A stretch of DNA of 64,000 nucleotides from Delftia tsuruhatensis (GCF_903815225.1 NZ_LR813084.1:3514501-3578500); one strand, 5' to 3'; shown: positions 43,051 to 53,029, numbered from the stretch's first letter. Notes: generated by a model from the sequence alone, not told the origin. A program made the numbers and translations.

Positions 43051-43836
43051 ATGAAGAGCTTGCAAGGCAAGGTCGCAGCCGTCACCGGCGCTGCCAGCGG
43101 CATCGGCAAGGAAATCGCCCTGGCCCTCGCCAACGCCGGTGCGGCCGTCGCCGTCGCCGACCTCAACCCCAAGGGCGCCGACGCGGTTGCCGATGACATC
43201 GCTCGTGGCGGCGGCAAAGCGCTGGCTGTGACCATGGACGTCACCAGCGAGGACTCCGTCAACCGGGGCATGGACACCATCGCCGATGCACTGGGCACCA
43301 TCGACATCCTGGTGTCCAATGCCGGCATCCAGATCGTCAATCCGATCGAGAGCTATCTCTTCGCCGACTGGAAGAAAATGCAGGCCATCCACCTGGATGG
43401 AGCCTTCCTCACAACCAGGGCAGCGCTCAAGCACATGTACCGGGGCGATCGCGGGGGCTCGGTCATCTACATAGGCTCGGTGCACTCGCACGAGGCTTCA
43501 CCGCTCAAGTCCGCGTACGTGACTGCCAAACACGGCCTTCTGGGACTCGCACGGGTGCTTGCCATGGAAGGGGCCGCGCACAACGTGCGCTCCTATGTGG
43601 TCTGCCCGGGCTTCGTGAAAACTCCGCTGGTGGAAAAGCAGATTCCCGAACAAGCCAGGGAATTGGGGATCAGCGAAGACGAGGTGGTTCGCGAAGTGAT
43701 GCTGGGCCGGACCGTGGATGGCATGTTCACCACCGCCGACGACGTGGCGCGAACCGTGCTCTTTCTTTCCGCATTTCCCACAGCCGCGCTGACGGGCCAG
43801 TCCTTCGTCGTCAGCCATGGCTGGTTCATGAAGTGA
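43051..43836 (+). CDS. 3-hydroxybutyrate dehydrogenase-like SDR
   Basis: A 261-residue classical SDR closest in look to 3-hydroxybutyrate dehydrogenases. It has [20 protein letters not shown], the catalytic Ser in [18 protein letters not shown] with Tyr and Lys, and [18 protein letters not shown], the substrate-loop motif shared with BdhA. It would interconvert 3-hydroxybutyrate and acetoacetate with NAD. A strong SD (GAGAGGAG) precedes ATG 43051. It is the first gene of a three-gene set with a flavoprotein-patatin fusion and a phasin-like protein, consistent with turnover of poly-3-hydroxybutyrate. Confidence 0.8.
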   Translation: MKSLQGKVAAVTGAASGIGKEIALALANAGAAVAVADLNPKGADAVADDIARGGGKALAVTMDVTSEDSVNRGMDTIADALGTIDILVSNAGIQIVNPIESYLFADWKKMQAIHLDGAFLTTRAALKHMYRGDRGGSVIYIGSVHSHEASPLKSAYVTAKHGLLGLARVLAMEGAAHNVRSYVVCPGFVKTPLVEKQIPEQARELGISEDEVVREVMLGRTVDGMFTTADDVARTVLFLSAFPTAALTGQSFVVSHGWFMK

Positions 43837-43889
43837 CCCGCAACCACGCGCATCGGGTCCGGCAGGCCCGGCTTCACCGGAGGCATGAA

Positions 43890-46181
43890 ATGGCATCCCA
43901 ACATATCGATTTTCTGCTCGTCGGGGGTGGCCTGGCCAGCGCCAAGGCGGCCCAGACATTGCGCCACGAGGGTGCCACCGGCTCCATCCTCATTCTTTGC
44001 GCGGAAGCGGACCAGCCCTATCACCGGCCTTTCCTCTCCAAGAGCTACCTGCTGGGCACGGCTGATGAACAGAGAATCCAGATTCACCCGCAACCGTTCT
44101 ATCGCGAGCAGCGGATCGAGGTGGCTCTGAAGACAGCCGCGGTGTCGGTCGATACCGCGCAGCAACGGGTAAGCATGTCGACGGGGTCGACCATCCACTA
44201 CGACAAGCTGCTGATCGCCACCGGGGCCACGGCCCGGACCCTGAACGTGCCGGGCGCCCTGCTGCGTGGCATCCATGTCCTGAGAACCCGCACCGACGCC
44301 GATGCGCTGCGCCAGGCCGCGGTGAAGGCCAGGCGCGTCGTGCTCGTCGGGGGAGGCTTTCTGGGCATGGAGCTCGCCATTGCCTTGCGCGAACTGGGCC
44401 TGGAGGTGACCGTCATCGAGACCCAGGACCAGATCCTCAAGCGCCTGGAGTCACCACCGCTTTCCGCGTTCGTCCAGGACCACGCCACGCAAAGCCGGGG
44501 CGTGTCGTTCATGGTGAACGAGTCGGTGGTCGCCTTCCACGGAAACGGCAAGGTCAGCGAGGTGGAGACCGCCAGCGGCGCCAGGCTACATTGCGACCTG
44601 GTGGTCGTAAGCGTCGGCATTCAGCCGGCTACGCAGTTTCTTGCAGGCAGCAACATCGAACTGGAGGACGGCTTCGTTGTGGTCGACGACCAATTGCAGG
44701 CCAGTGCCGCCAATGTATTCGCGGCAGGTGATGTGGCGAGCTTCTTCGACCCCGTATTTTCCCGCCGTCGACATGTCGAGCACTGGGACAGCGCGGTCAA
44801 GCAGGGACAGCTCGCGGCCCGCAACATGCTGGGGCGCCGGCGACGCCACGATGCCGTGTCCTATTTCTTCTGCGAAGTCGGCGATATCGGCTTCAATGTC
44901 CTGGGGGACCCCGCGGGTACCGATGAATGCGTCTCCCAGGGGTCGCTGGAGCAGCGCTCCCTGTCCCTGTTCTACCTGAGGCAGGACATCCCCCATGCCG
45001 TATTCACCCTCGGCCGCACGGCCGACGAGGTCCTTGCCGCCGAGAGTCTGATCCGTTACCGCACCAGCCTGCGAAAACACAAGCACCGGTTGGCCGACAC
45101 GGCATTCGCGCTGAACGCACTGCCCATGCAGAACGTGCTGATCCTGCAAGGTGGAGGAGCGCTCGGAGCCTTCGAGTGCGGTGTGGTCAAGGCGCTGGAG
45201 GAGCACCGGATTTTTCCCGACATCGTCGCGGGCATTTCGATCGGAGCCTTCAACGCGGCCATCGTCGCCAGCCACCCGGACAACGCGACCGAAGCGCTGG
45301 AGTCGTTCTGGGCGGATCTGGAGGTGGCGTCGTTGCCGGGCCTGGTCGGACAGGCTCGCCGCATGGCCACCGCCACCCAGATCGCCAGCTTCGGTGTCCC
45401 CGGATTCTTCCGCCCGCGCTGGATACCTCCGTTCGAGGCGCCATGGGAGCCACCGTGGAGCTGGACCAGCCTCTATGACACCTCGCCCCTGCGCGCGTTG
45501 TTGGCCCGGTATGTGGACTTCCCGGCCCTCAAGCGCAGCCCGGTGCGCCTGCTGGTGGGAGTGGTCAATGTATTGAACGCGGAAGTCGAGGTCTTCGACA
45601 GCTACGTCGACGAATTCACGCCCGAGCACCTGATGGCCAGCGGCAGTCTGCCGCCGGGCTTTCCCTGGACCTTTGTGAACGGTCGACCCTACTGGGACGG
45701 GGGCATCGTCAGCAACTCTCCGCTGGATCTCGTGATCGAACGCTGCGGGCCGGACGGCAAGCGTGTCTTCATGGTGGATTTGTTCTCCAACCACAAGGCG
45801 TTGCCGACCAATCTCACCCAGGTCCTGGCCAGGCGCGACGAGGTCGTCTATGCCCAGCGTGTACAACGCGATCTGACGGTCCGGGAGCTTGCAGATGCCT
45901 ATCGGGGCCTGATCGCCAGCCTCATGCAGGAAATCGAACCGAGCCGGCAAGACCGGCTTCGCAGGCTTCCGCACTACATCCAGCTCATGGGCAACGGTGT
46001 GGGCACGCGCATCACCCGCTTCACCCGTACAGCCGCGCCCGACGAGCCCTCTTCGCGCGACTACGACTTCTCCGAGCTTGCCATCCGCAGCAACCAGAAG
46101 CAGGGCTATGCACTCGCGCAGGCCATCCTGGCCTCGTGCGATCCCGCACAAGGCAATGAGAGACCCTGCCCTGCATGCTGA
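43890..46181 (+). CDS. Fusion of an AIF/ferredoxin-reductase-like flavoprotein with a patatin-like hydrolase
   Basis: A 763-residue two-part protein. Residues 1-400 are a pyridine-nucleotide-disulfide-type reductase of the AIF/ferredoxin reductase group: FAD loop LLVGGGLASAKAA (9-21), NAD loop VLVGGGFLGMELA (151-163), FAAGDVASF (277-285) and the family segment YFFCEVGDIGFNVLGD (325-340). Residues 410-760 are a patatin-like serine hydrolase: oxyanion GGGALGAFE (421-429), nucleophile GISIG (448-452, Ser450) and catalytic Asp in DGGIVSNSPL (603). All key residues of both parts are present. CGGAGG precedes the ATG at 43890. The pairing with a 3-hydroxybutyrate dehydrogenase and phasin suggests an acyl-ester hydrolase working at PHA granules, with a redox partner domain. 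This fusion is unusual. Confidence 0.85.
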   Translation: MASQHIDFLLVGGGLASAKAAQTLRHEGATGSILILCAEADQPYHRPFLSKSYLLGTADEQRIQIHPQPFYREQRIEVALKTAAVSVDTAQQRVSMSTGSTIHYDKLLIATGATARTLNVPGALLRGIHVLRTRTDADALRQAAVKARRVVLVGGGFLGMELAIALRELGLEVTVIETQDQILKRLESPPLSAFVQDHATQSRGVSFMVNESVVAFHGNGKVSEVETASGARLHCDLVVVSVGIQPATQFLAGSNIELEDGFVVVDDQLQASAANVFAAGDVASFFDPVFSRRRHVEHWDSAVKQGQLAARNMLGRRRRHDAVSYFFCEVGDIGFNVLGDPAGTDECVSQGSLEQRSLSLFYLRQDIPHAVFTLGRTADEVLAAESLIRYRTSLRKHKHRLADTAFALNALPMQNVLILQGGGALGAFECGVVKALEEHRIFPDIVAGISIGAFNAAIVASHPDNATEALESFWADLEVASLPGLVGQARRMATATQIASFGVPGFFRPRWIPPFEAPWEPPWSWTSLYDTSPLRALLARYVDFPALKRSPVRLLVGVVNVLNAEVEVFDSYVDEFTPEHLMASGSLPPGFPWTFVNGRPYWDGGIVSNSPLDLVIERCGPDGKRVFMVDLFSNHKALPTNLTQVLARRDEVVYAQRVQRDLTVRELADAYRGLIASLMQEIEPSRQDRLRRLPHYIQLMGNGVGTRITRFTRTAAPDEPSSRDYDFSELAIRSNQKQGYALAQAILASCDPAQGNERPCPAC

Positions 46182-46270
46182 GTGCACGGGTCTGTTCAAT
46201 TGCGCGGCTATCAGACAGATCGCCGAAGACCCGCCCCGAACGGGGCTCACCACCTCCGGAGGTAGAAACG

Positions 46271-46705
46271 ATGGGCAACGAAACTCTTGCGCTGCATCTG
46301 TACAAGGCCAATGTCGAGTTGCAGCTGCACATTACCCGCCTGCTCCAGGAGATCGGGCACCACTGGCTGGAATCGGCGCGACACAGCAACGCCGAAAGCA
46401 CCACCGAGACCAACGCGGAGATCGCAGATCTGCTGCGCTCCAGCAACTGGCAATCCCTGGCGACGCTGCCGAGCGAATCCTTCTGCCGCCTGTTCGAGCT
46501 GCGTGCACGAGATCTGCAGTTCAACCAGCAAGTCGCCATCAAGAACCAGGCCGCTTTCATCAGCGGGCTGCAAAAGGCCCTGGACAACTGGCACAGGTCC
46601 GTAGCGAATGCCGTTGGCGACGCGCCTGTCGCGCAGCCTGGGCAGGAGATCATCAGGCAATGGATGAAAGCCTGGCCATCACCCCCCGGTACGACACAGG
46701 ATTGA
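46271..46705 (+). CDS. Phasin-like protein
   Basis: A 144-residue helical protein. The central part (LQLHITRLLQEIG, then LQFNQQVAIKNQAAFISGLQKALDNW) has the Gln/Ala/Leu-rich amphipathic pattern of phasins, the proteins that coat polyhydroxyalkanoate granules. It has no signal or membrane helix. It follows the flavoprotein-patatin fusion by 89 bp with GGAGG upstream. The assignment rests on composition, one recognisable segment and context, not on a full-length match. Confidence 0.55.
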   Translation: MGNETLALHLYKANVELQLHITRLLQEIGHHWLESARHSNAESTTETNAEIADLLRSSNWQSLATLPSESFCRLFELRARDLQFNQQVAIKNQAAFISGLQKALDNWHRSVANAVGDAPVAQPGQEIIRQWMKAWPSPPGTTQD

Positions 46706-46800
46706 GGCCATCTGTTTCACCCGGGGACGGCCCGGAGAAGAAGCGCAGCGTGAACCGCTGCACTCGATTCGCGGCTCTCCAGCACATCCCCCAGCCTGCC

Positions 46801-48633
46801 TCAGAACGCCTCTTCCGCCATCTGCGCGCAGGTCATGTCGCGCTCGCGCACGACCTGGAGCCAGGCACCGATCCTGGGCAGCTCGTAGCGGAAGAAATAG
46901 CGCATGGCCGCGATGCGGCCCGCGTTGGCGGGCGTGGCCAGGGCGGCATCCCTGGCCAGCACGGCCAGGGACACGTCCAGCCAGGTCCAGGCCAGCACCA
47001 TGTGGCCAAAGGCCTGCATGTAGGGCACGGCGTTGGCGAGGGCTTCCTGCGGGTCGTCCGTGGCCCAGGCGGCCTTGGTGGCGGCGCCCACGGCCTGCAG
47101 GGCCTGGGCCAGCTCGTTGGCATGGCCGGCCAGCTCGGGCCGGGCCATGGCACGCTGGATGGTGTCGTTGATGCGTGTGGCCAGCAGCTGCAGGCCCTTG
47201 CCGCCTTCCATCAGCACCTTGCGGCCCAGCAGATCCATGGCCTGGATGCCGTGCGTGCCCTCGTGGATCATGTTCAGGCGGTTGTCGCGCCAGTACTGCT
47301 CGACGGGGAAGTCGCGCGTGTAGCCGTAGCCGCCGTGGATCTGGATGGCCAGGGAGTTGGCCTCCAGGCAGAACTCGCTGGGCCAGCTCTTGGAGATGGG
47401 GGTGAGCACCTCCAGCAGCAGCCGGGCCTCGGCCACGGATTCGGGCGTGCCCGTGTGCTGCTCGTCGACCAGCCGAGCACAGAACAGGTTCAGCGCCAGC
47501 GCGCCCTCGCAGTAGGACTTCTGGGCCAGCAGCATGCGCTTGACGTCGGCATGCTCGATGATGCGCGACTGGGGGCGCGTGGCATCCTTGCCCCCTGCTC
47601 CGATGGGACGGCCCTGCGGCCGGCTTTGCGCATAGTCCAGGCTGGCGTGGTAGCCGGCCATGCCCAGCATGGTGGCGGCCATGCCGATGGAGATGCGCGC
47701 CTCGTTCATCATGTGGAACATGCACTTGAGGCCTTCACCGGGCTTGCCGACGAGATAGCCGATGGCGCCGGCACCGCCGCGCACGGGAAAGCGCCCTTCG
47801 CCAAAGTTCAGCAGCGTGTTCGTCGTGCCGCGCCAGCCCAGCTTGTGGTTGAGGCCGGCCAGGGCCACGTCGTTGCGCTCGCCGGTCAGCCGGCCTTCGG
47901 TGTCCACCAGCTTCTTGGGCACGATGAACAGCGAGATGCCGCGCACGCCCGGCACGGGCTTGCCATCGGGGCCGGGAATCTTGGCCAGCACCAGGTGCAC
48001 GATGTTCTCGGTCAGTTCGTGGTCACCCGCGCTGATCCACATCTTGTTGCCCTTCAAGCGGTAGCGCGGTCCCAGCACGTCGCCCTCGAAGTCTGCGCCG
48101 TCTGGCTCGGCGCGCGTGGCGATGTCGCTGAGCGACGAGCCGGCCTGGGGCTCGGACAGGCACATGGTGCCGGCCCAGCGGCCATTGAATTCATTGGTGG
48201 CGAAGACCTGTTTTTGCATGTCCGTGCCGTGGGCCATGATGGCGTTGGCATTGCCCGAGGTCAGCATGTTGGAGCCGATGCTGATGGAGGCCGCCGCGAA
48301 GAAGCTGTTGGCCGCCGCCTCCACCGTATAGGGCAGTTGCATGCCGCCGATGTCGTAGTCCTGGGCCGCGCTGAGCATGCCCGAGTCTGCATAGGCCTGG
48401 CGCGCATCGTGGGTGCACTGCGGCAGGATGACCTTTTCGCCGTCGAACTGCGGCTCCTGCATGTCCACGGTGCGGTTGAAGGGGGCGTATTTCTCGCGGG
48501 CGATGCGCTCGCAGGTATCGAGCACGGCATCGAAGGTGTCGCGCGAATGGTCGGCAAAGCGCTCGCGCTCGCCCAGCGCATCGGCGCGCAGCCAGTCATA
48601 GAGCAGGAAATCGACGGTGGAACGCAGGCGCAT
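46801..48633 (-). CDS. Long-form acyl-CoA dehydrogenase
   Basis: A 610-residue acyl-CoA dehydrogenase, longer than the 380-residue core form. Core motifs are WAGTMCLSEPQAGSSL (FAD/substrate loop), KMWISAGDHEL, and FCLEANSLAIQIHGGYGYTRDFPVEQYWRD (active-site region, quoted in part: IHGGYGYTRDFPVEQ). A C-terminal helical extension of about 130 residues is typical of this FadE-like subfamily. It catalyses the first step of beta-oxidation, acyl-CoA to trans-2-enoyl-CoA. It is the last gene of the operon fadB-fadA-acyl-CoA dehydrogenase, 105 bp after fadA. Confidence 0.92.
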   Translation of the reverse strand: MRLRSTVDFLLYDWLRADALGERERFADHSRDTFDAVLDTCERIAREKYAPFNRTVDMQEPQFDGEKVILPQCTHDARQAYADSGMLSAAQDYDIGGMQLPYTVEAAANSFFAAASISIGSNMLTSGNANAIMAHGTDMQKQVFATNEFNGRWAGTMCLSEPQAGSSLSDIATRAEPDGADFEGDVLGPRYRLKGNKMWISAGDHELTENIVHLVLAKIPGPDGKPVPGVRGISLFIVPKKLVDTEGRLTGERNDVALAGLNHKLGWRGTTNTLLNFGEGRFPVRGGAGAIGYLVGKPGEGLKCMFHMMNEARISIGMAATMLGMAGYHASLDYAQSRPQGRPIGAGGKDATRPQSRIIEHADVKRMLLAQKSYCEGALALNLFCARLVDEQHTGTPESVAEARLLLEVLTPISKSWPSEFCLEANSLAIQIHGGYGYTRDFPVEQYWRDNRLNMIHEGTHGIQAMDLLGRKVLMEGGKGLQLLATRINDTIQRAMARPELAGHANELAQALQAVGAATKAAWATDDPQEALANAVPYMQAFGHMVLAWTWLDVSLAVLARDAALATPANAGRIAAMRYFFRYELPRIGAWLQVVRERDMTCAQMAEEAF

Positions 48634-48738
48634 GGTGGGGTCCGGATCAAAAAAAGGCCACAGGCGCCGCCAATGGAGCGCTTGCGGCCAACAGGAGGAA
48701 CGGGAACAGGCGGTGGCGGCCGCAGCCGCCACCGGGGT

Positions 48739-49914
48739 TTACAGCACTTCGAACACGCCGGCGGCACCCATGCCGCCGCCGATGCACATGGTCACGCAGA
48801 CGCGCTTGGCACCGCGGCGCTTGCCTTCGATCAGGGCATGGCCCGTCAGGCGCTGGCCCGACACGCCATAGGGATGGCCCAGGGCAATGGCGCCGCCGTT
48901 GACGTTGAGGCGATCGTTGGGGATGCCCAGCTTGTCGCGGCAGTACAGCACCTGCACGGCAAAGGCTTCATTGAGCTCCCACAGGTCGATGTCCTGCACC
49001 GTCAGGCCCAGCTTCTTGAGCACCTTGGGCACGGCGAAGACGGGGCCGATGCCCATTTCGTCGGGCTCGCAGCCGGCCACGGCAAAGCCCAGGAAACGGC
49101 CGATGGGCTGGAGATTGTTGCGCGAGGCATAGTCCTCGCTGACCACCACGCAGGCGCCCGCGCCGTCGGAGAACTGGCTGGCATTGCCGGCCGAGATCAC
49201 GCCGCCGGGCAGCGCGGGCCGGATGCCCGAGATGCCTTCCTTGGTCGTGCCCTCGCGCGTGCCTTCGTCCCGGCTGCAGGTCACTTCCCTGGTGATCAGG
49301 CCGCGCACCTTGTCGGCTACGCCCATGGTCACGGTGATGGGGGCGATCTCGGCATCCAGCAGGCCGGCAGCCTGGGCCGCACAGGCCTTTTGCTGGCTGG
49401 CGGCGCCATATTCGTCCATGGCGTCACGGCCGATGCCGTAGCGCTTGGCGACCTGCTCGGCGGTCTGCAGCATGCTCCAGTAGATCTCGGGCTTTTGCTT
49501 GGCCAGGGCCAGGTCCTGGATCATGTGCAGGTTCATTTCCTGCTGCACGCAGGAGATGGACTCCACGCCGCCGGCCACGTAGACGTCGCCTTCGCCAGCG
49601 ATGATGCGCTGCGAGGCGGTGGCGATGGTCTGCAGGCCCGAGGAGCAGAAGCGGTTGATGGTCATGCCCGAGGTGGTGATGGGCAGGCCGGCCTTGAGCG
49701 CGATCTGGCGCGCGATATTCATGCCGGTGGCGCCTTCGGGGTTGGCGCAGCCCATGATCACGTCGTCGACGGCGGCAGGGTCGACGCCTGCGCGCTGCAC
49801 GGCGTGCTGCACGGCATGGCCGCCCAGCGTGGCGCCATGGGTCATGTTGAAGGCGCCCTTCCAGCTCTTGGCCAGGGGCGTGCGGGCGGTGGAAACGATC
49901 ACGGCGGATGTCAT
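48739..49914 (-). CDS. fadA: Acetyl-CoA C-acyltransferase (3-ketoacyl-CoA thiolase)
   Basis: A 391-residue thiolase. The nucleophilic Cys is in [10 protein letters not shown] (about residue 90), the His loop is [17 protein letters not shown], and the second Cys is in [14 protein letters not shown] near the C-terminus. It splits 3-ketoacyl-CoA into acetyl-CoA and a shortened acyl-CoA. It lies 59 bp downstream of fadB and upstream of an acyl-CoA dehydrogenase, so the operon covers all four beta-oxidation reactions. Start ATG 49914 follows AAGGAATATCC. Confidence 0.94.
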   Translation of the reverse strand: MTSAVIVSTARTPLAKSWKGAFNMTHGATLGGHAVQHAVQRAGVDPAAVDDVIMGCANPEGATGMNIARQIALKAGLPITTSGMTINRFCSSGLQTIATASQRIIAGEGDVYVAGGVESISCVQQEMNLHMIQDLALAKQKPEIYWSMLQTAEQVAKRYGIGRDAMDEYGAASQQKACAAQAAGLLDAEIAPITVTMGVADKVRGLITREVTCSRDEGTREGTTKEGISGIRPALPGGVISAGNASQFSDGAGACVVVSEDYASRNNLQPIGRFLGFAVAGCEPDEMGIGPVFAVPKVLKKLGLTVQDIDLWELNEAFAVQVLYCRDKLGIPNDRLNVNGGAIALGHPYGVSGQRLTGHALIEGKRRGAKRVCVTMCIGGGMGAAGVFEVL

Positions 49915-49973
49915 GGATATTCCTTGTATGGCGGGTTTGCGTGGGTTCGCAAGGCGTTCGTGTGCCGCGCGTC

Positions 49974-52085
49974 TCAGCTGAATTGCCTGCCTTCGGCCGC
50001 CAGCTTCGCCAGCAGCGGCGCGGGTTGCCAGAACTGGGCGTCGTCGTGGGGGTTCTTGGCGAAGCGGTTCATGGCCTGGACCACGTTGAACAGCCCGACC
50101 TCGCCCGCGTAGTGCATGGGGCCGCCGCGCCAGATGGGGAAGCCATAGCCGGTCAGGTAGACCATGTCGATATCGCCCGACTTGCCGGCGATGCCGTCTT
50201 CCAGGATGTGGGCGCCTTCGTTGACCAGGGCGAAGACCAGGCGCTGGACGATTTCCTCGTCGGAGATCTTGCGCGGGGTGATGCCCAGCTCCTTGCGGTG
50301 CGACTCGATCATCTGGTTGACCAGCTCGGACGGGATGGCGTCTCGCTTGCCGGCCTGGTAGTCGTACCAGCCCGCGCCCGTCTTCTGGCCGAAACGGCCC
50401 AGCTCGCACAGCTTGTCGGCCGTGCGGCTGTACTTCATGTCGGCGCGCTCGACGGCGCGGCGCTTGCGGATGGCCCAGCCGATGTCGTTGCCGGCCAGAT
50501 CACCCATGCGGAACGGTCCCATGGCGAAGCCGAACTTCTCGATGGCCTTGTCCACCTGGGCGGGCGTGGCGCCTTCGTCCAGCAGGAAACCGGCCTGGCG
50601 CGAGTACTGCTCGATCATGCGGTTGCCGATGAAGCCATCGCACACGCCCGAGACCACGGCGGTCTTCTTGATTTTCTTGGCCAGCTTCATCACGGTGGCC
50701 AGCACGTCCTTGGCCGTGTGCTTGCCGCGCACCACTTCCAGCAGCTTCATCACGTTGGCGGGGCTGAAGAAGTGCATGCCCACCACGTCCTGCGGGCGCT
50801 GGGTGAAGGCGGCGATCTTGTCCACGTCCAGCGTGGAGGTGTTGGAGGCCAGGATGGCGCCGGGCTTGGCGACCTGGTCGAGCTGCTTGAACACGGTTTC
50901 CTTGACGCCCAGCTCCTCGAACACGGCCTCGATGATGAGGTCGGCATTCTTGAGCGCGTCATACGACAGCGTGGTGCTCAGCAGGGCCATGCGCTGGTCG
51001 TACTTCTCCTGGGTGAGCTTGCCCTTCTTGACCTGGGCTTCATAGTTCTTGCGGATGGTGGCCACGCCACGGTCCAGCGCTTCCTGCTTGGTCTCCAGGA
51101 TGGTCACGGGAACGCCCGCGTTCAGGAAGTTCATGGAGATGCCGCCGCCCATGGTGCCGGCACCGATGACGCCCACGGTCTTGATCTCGCGCACGGGCGT
51201 GTCCGAGGGCACGTCGGCGATCTTGGAGGCCGCGCGCTCGGCCATGAACAGGTGGCGCAGCGCGCGCGACTCGGGCGACCACATCAGCTGCATGAAGGCT
51301 TCGCGCTCCAGGGCCATGCCTTCGTCGAACTTCTTGCGCGCGGCGTTCTCCACCGTGTCCACGCAGCGGGCCGGGGCCGGGTAGTTCTTGGCCATGCCCT
51401 TGACCATGTTGCGCGCGAACTGGAAGTAGGCATCGCCCTGGGGGTGCTTGCAGGGCAGGTCGCGCACGCGTGGCAGCGGGCCACCTGCCGCATGCTTGTC
51501 GGCCACTTCCAGCGCGAAGGCCTTGGCCTCGGCCAGCAGGGACTCGGCCGAGGCGGCCATCTTGTCGAACAGCTTCTGGCCAGGGATGGAAGCCAGCAGC
51601 TCGCTCTTGACGGGTTCGCCGCTGACGATCATGTTCAGCGCGGTTTCCACGCCCAGCACGCGCGGCAGGCGCTGCGTGCCGCCGGCACCCGGCAGCAGGC
51701 CCAGCTTGACTTCGGGCAGGGCCACCAGGGTGCCAGGCGCCGCCACGCGGTAGTGGCAGCCCAGGGCCAGCTCCAGGCCGCCGCCCATGCAGACGGTGTG
51801 GATGGCGGCGACCACGGGCTTGGTGCCCTGGTCCAGGGAATTGATCAACGAGACCAGGTGGGGCTCGCGGTAGGCCTCTTCCTTGCCGAATTCGTTGATG
51901 TCGGCACCGCCCGAGAAAGCCTTGCCGGCACCCGTGATGACGATGGCCTTGACGGCCGGATCGGCCTGGGCCTTGTCCAGGCCCTCGACGATGCCGCGGC
52001 GCGTGGACAGGCCCAGGCCGTTGACGGGAGGATTGTTGAGCGTGATCACGGCAACCGAGCCGTCGACCTTGTATTCAGCCGTCAT
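49974..52085 (-). CDS. fadB: Multifunctional fatty-acid oxidation protein: enoyl-CoA hydratase / 3-hydroxyacyl-CoA dehydrogenase
   Basis: A 703-residue fusion. Residues 1-190 are a crotonase domain ([44 protein letters not shown] with both catalytic Glu regions). Residues about 295-700 are the 3-hydroxyacyl-CoA dehydrogenase: [13 protein letters not shown], then [20 protein letters not shown] with the catalytic His/Glu, and GFIGNRM. It hydrates enoyl-CoA and oxidises 3-hydroxyacyl-CoA. It is the first gene of the operon with fadA; a dyad at 52113-52126 sits in its promoter region. Confidence 0.94.
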   Translation of the reverse strand: MTAEYKVDGSVAVITLNNPPVNGLGLSTRRGIVEGLDKAQADPAVKAIVITGAGKAFSGGADINEFGKEEAYREPHLVSLINSLDQGTKPVVAAIHTVCMGGGLELALGCHYRVAAPGTLVALPEVKLGLLPGAGGTQRLPRVLGVETALNMIVSGEPVKSELLASIPGQKLFDKMAASAESLLAEAKAFALEVADKHAAGGPLPRVRDLPCKHPQGDAYFQFARNMVKGMAKNYPAPARCVDTVENAARKKFDEGMALEREAFMQLMWSPESRALRHLFMAERAASKIADVPSDTPVREIKTVGVIGAGTMGGGISMNFLNAGVPVTILETKQEALDRGVATIRKNYEAQVKKGKLTQEKYDQRMALLSTTLSYDALKNADLIIEAVFEELGVKETVFKQLDQVAKPGAILASNTSTLDVDKIAAFTQRPQDVVGMHFFSPANVMKLLEVVRGKHTAKDVLATVMKLAKKIKKTAVVSGVCDGFIGNRMIEQYSRQAGFLLDEGATPAQVDKAIEKFGFAMGPFRMGDLAGNDIGWAIRKRRAVERADMKYSRTADKLCELGRFGQKTGAGWYDYQAGKRDAIPSELVNQMIESHRKELGITPRKISDEEIVQRLVFALVNEGAHILEDGIAGKSGDIDMVYLTGYGFPIWRGGPMHYAGEVGLFNVVQAMNRFAKNPHDDAQFWQPAPLLAKLAAEGRQFS

Positions 52086-52112
52086 GCGATGTCTCCTGAG
52101 GTTTAAGCAAAT

Positions 52113-52126
52113 AGTACGGACGTGCT
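52113..52126. promoter_or_regulatory. Dyad upstream of the fad operon
   Basis: AGTACGGACGTGCT forms arms AGTACG and CGTGCT around GA (5 of 6 pairs; 7 of 9 when extended by the flanking A/T), 28 bp upstream of the fadB start. Its place suggests an operator for a fatty-acid-responsive repressor. The rest of the 312-bp gap to copZ contains no gene that I can support and a CueR-type promoter at 52336-52366. Confidence 0.35.
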
Positions 52127-52335
52127 TTTTCCATTCTAGGAAGGCTTGGCCGGCAGCGCCATGCCGTTGGCAGCGCCAGCTGTCCCGGTCGGGACAAGTT
52201 TTGCTGCGCTGCAGCGTCCAACCGGGCGCACCGGGGTCCGCGCCCGCGCCAGCTTACGGGGAGGCCATCTCGCAAAGGCATGCGGACACCGAGGCTCCAG
52301 TGTTTATACCGACAGGGAAATCCAGGTTGAGAGAC

Positions 52336-52366
52336 TTGACCTTCCCACGGTAGCAATGCCCAGACT
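52336..52366 (+). promoter_or_regulatory. CueR-type promoter of the copper chaperone gene
   Basis: TTGACC (52336-52341), a 19-bp spacer with the imperfect dyad CCTTCCCACGGTAGCAATG, and CAGACT (52361-52366). The 19-bp spacing and the dyad between -35 and -10 are the mark of MerR-family activation, here presumably by the CueR encoded 0.7 kb downstream. The copZ start is 32 bp after the -10. Confidence 0.65.
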
Positions 52367-52397
52367 GCATGGACCCTCAACCCCCAAGGAGCTTTCC

Positions 52398-52592
52398 ATG
52401 CAGTTTTTTCTTGAAGACATGACCTGCGGCGGCTGCGCCCGTTCCGTGACCAAGGCCATCAAGGCCGTCGATCCGGATGCCAGGGTGGCCACGGACCCAT
52501 TGACCCGTGGGGTGGAGGTGCAGACCAGCGCCACCGAGGAGCAGATCGTCACCGCGTTGCGCCAGGCGGGCTATCCACCCAGCAACGGATGA
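52398..52592 (+). CDS. copZ: Heavy-metal-associated domain copper chaperone
   Basis: A 64-residue single HMA domain: MQFFLEDMTCGGCARSVTKA with the metal-binding MTCGGC. It carries Cu(I) in the cytoplasm, usually to a CopA P-type ATPase. No copA is in the window. AAGGAG precedes the ATG. Its promoter has a CueR-type spacing and dyad. The gene converges on a ferredoxin gene. Confidence 0.9.
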   Translation: MQFFLEDMTCGGCARSVTKAIKAVDPDARVATDPLTRGVEVQTSATEEQIVTALRQAGYPPSNG

Positions 52593-52599
52593 CAGGCCG

Positions 52600-52632
52600 C
52601 TGCAATCCGCCGGCAAGGCCGATGGATTGCAG
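52600..52632. terminator. Hairpin between convergent copZ and ferredoxin genes
   Basis: CTGCAATCC (52600-52608) and GGATTGCAG (52624-52632) form a perfect 9-bp stem with a 15-base loop, 8 bp after the copZ stop. It could end transcripts from both sides, although there is no U run on either strand. Confidence 0.4.
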
Positions 52633-52674
52633 TCCGCCGGGGCCACGAACACCGTACCGGCGTCCCCGCAAGGG

Positions 52675-53013
52675 TCACTGGCCCTCCTTGGCGTGATTGA
52701 TCGTGTAGCGGGGAAGCTCCACGGTCAGATCCTCCCGCCCCACGATGGCCTGGCAGCTCAGGCGCGATTGCGGCTGCAGCCCCCAGGCCCGGTCCAGCAT
52801 GTCTTCCTCCTGCTCCTGAACCTCGTTCAAGGAGCCGAATCCCTGGCGCACGATGCAGTGGCAGGTCGTGCAGGCGCCGACCTGCTCGCAGGCGTGTTCG
52901 ATCGCGATGCCGTGCTCCAGCAGGGCTTCGCAGATCGACGTGCCCGCGGGCACCTGCAACACCGCCCCCTCTGGCGCCAGTTCGGCGTGCGCGATCACGG
53001 TCAATCGAGGCAT
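52675..53013 (-). CDS. 2Fe-2S ferredoxin (ISC Fdx type)
   Basis: A 112-residue adrenodoxin/ISC-type ferredoxin. The cluster ligands are in CEQVGACTTCHC (four closely spaced Cys, CX5CX2C) and a distal Cys in RLSCQAIV; the C-terminus PRYTINHAKE is typical of Fdx. It supplies electrons, usually to iron-sulfur assembly. It begins 16 bp after the cueR stop and is likely co-transcribed with it, an unusual pairing that may link copper damage to cluster repair. Start ATG 53013 (MPRLTVIAH) was chosen over upstream in-frame ATGs that would overlap cueR. Confidence 0.85.
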   Translation of the reverse strand: MPRLTVIAHAELAPEGAVLQVPAGTSICEALLEHGIAIEHACEQVGACTTCHCIVRQGFGSLNEVQEQEEDMLDRAWGLQPQSRLSCQAIVGREDLTVELPRYTINHAKEGQ

Positions 53014-53029
53014 GGTTGCGGCCTTCCCA

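Noticed and set aside
45997-50112. Very long open frame antisense to the fad operon and phasin region
   Set aside because: It covers four well-supported genes on both strands, has the repetitive composition of a third-position-GC shadow frame and shows no family motif.
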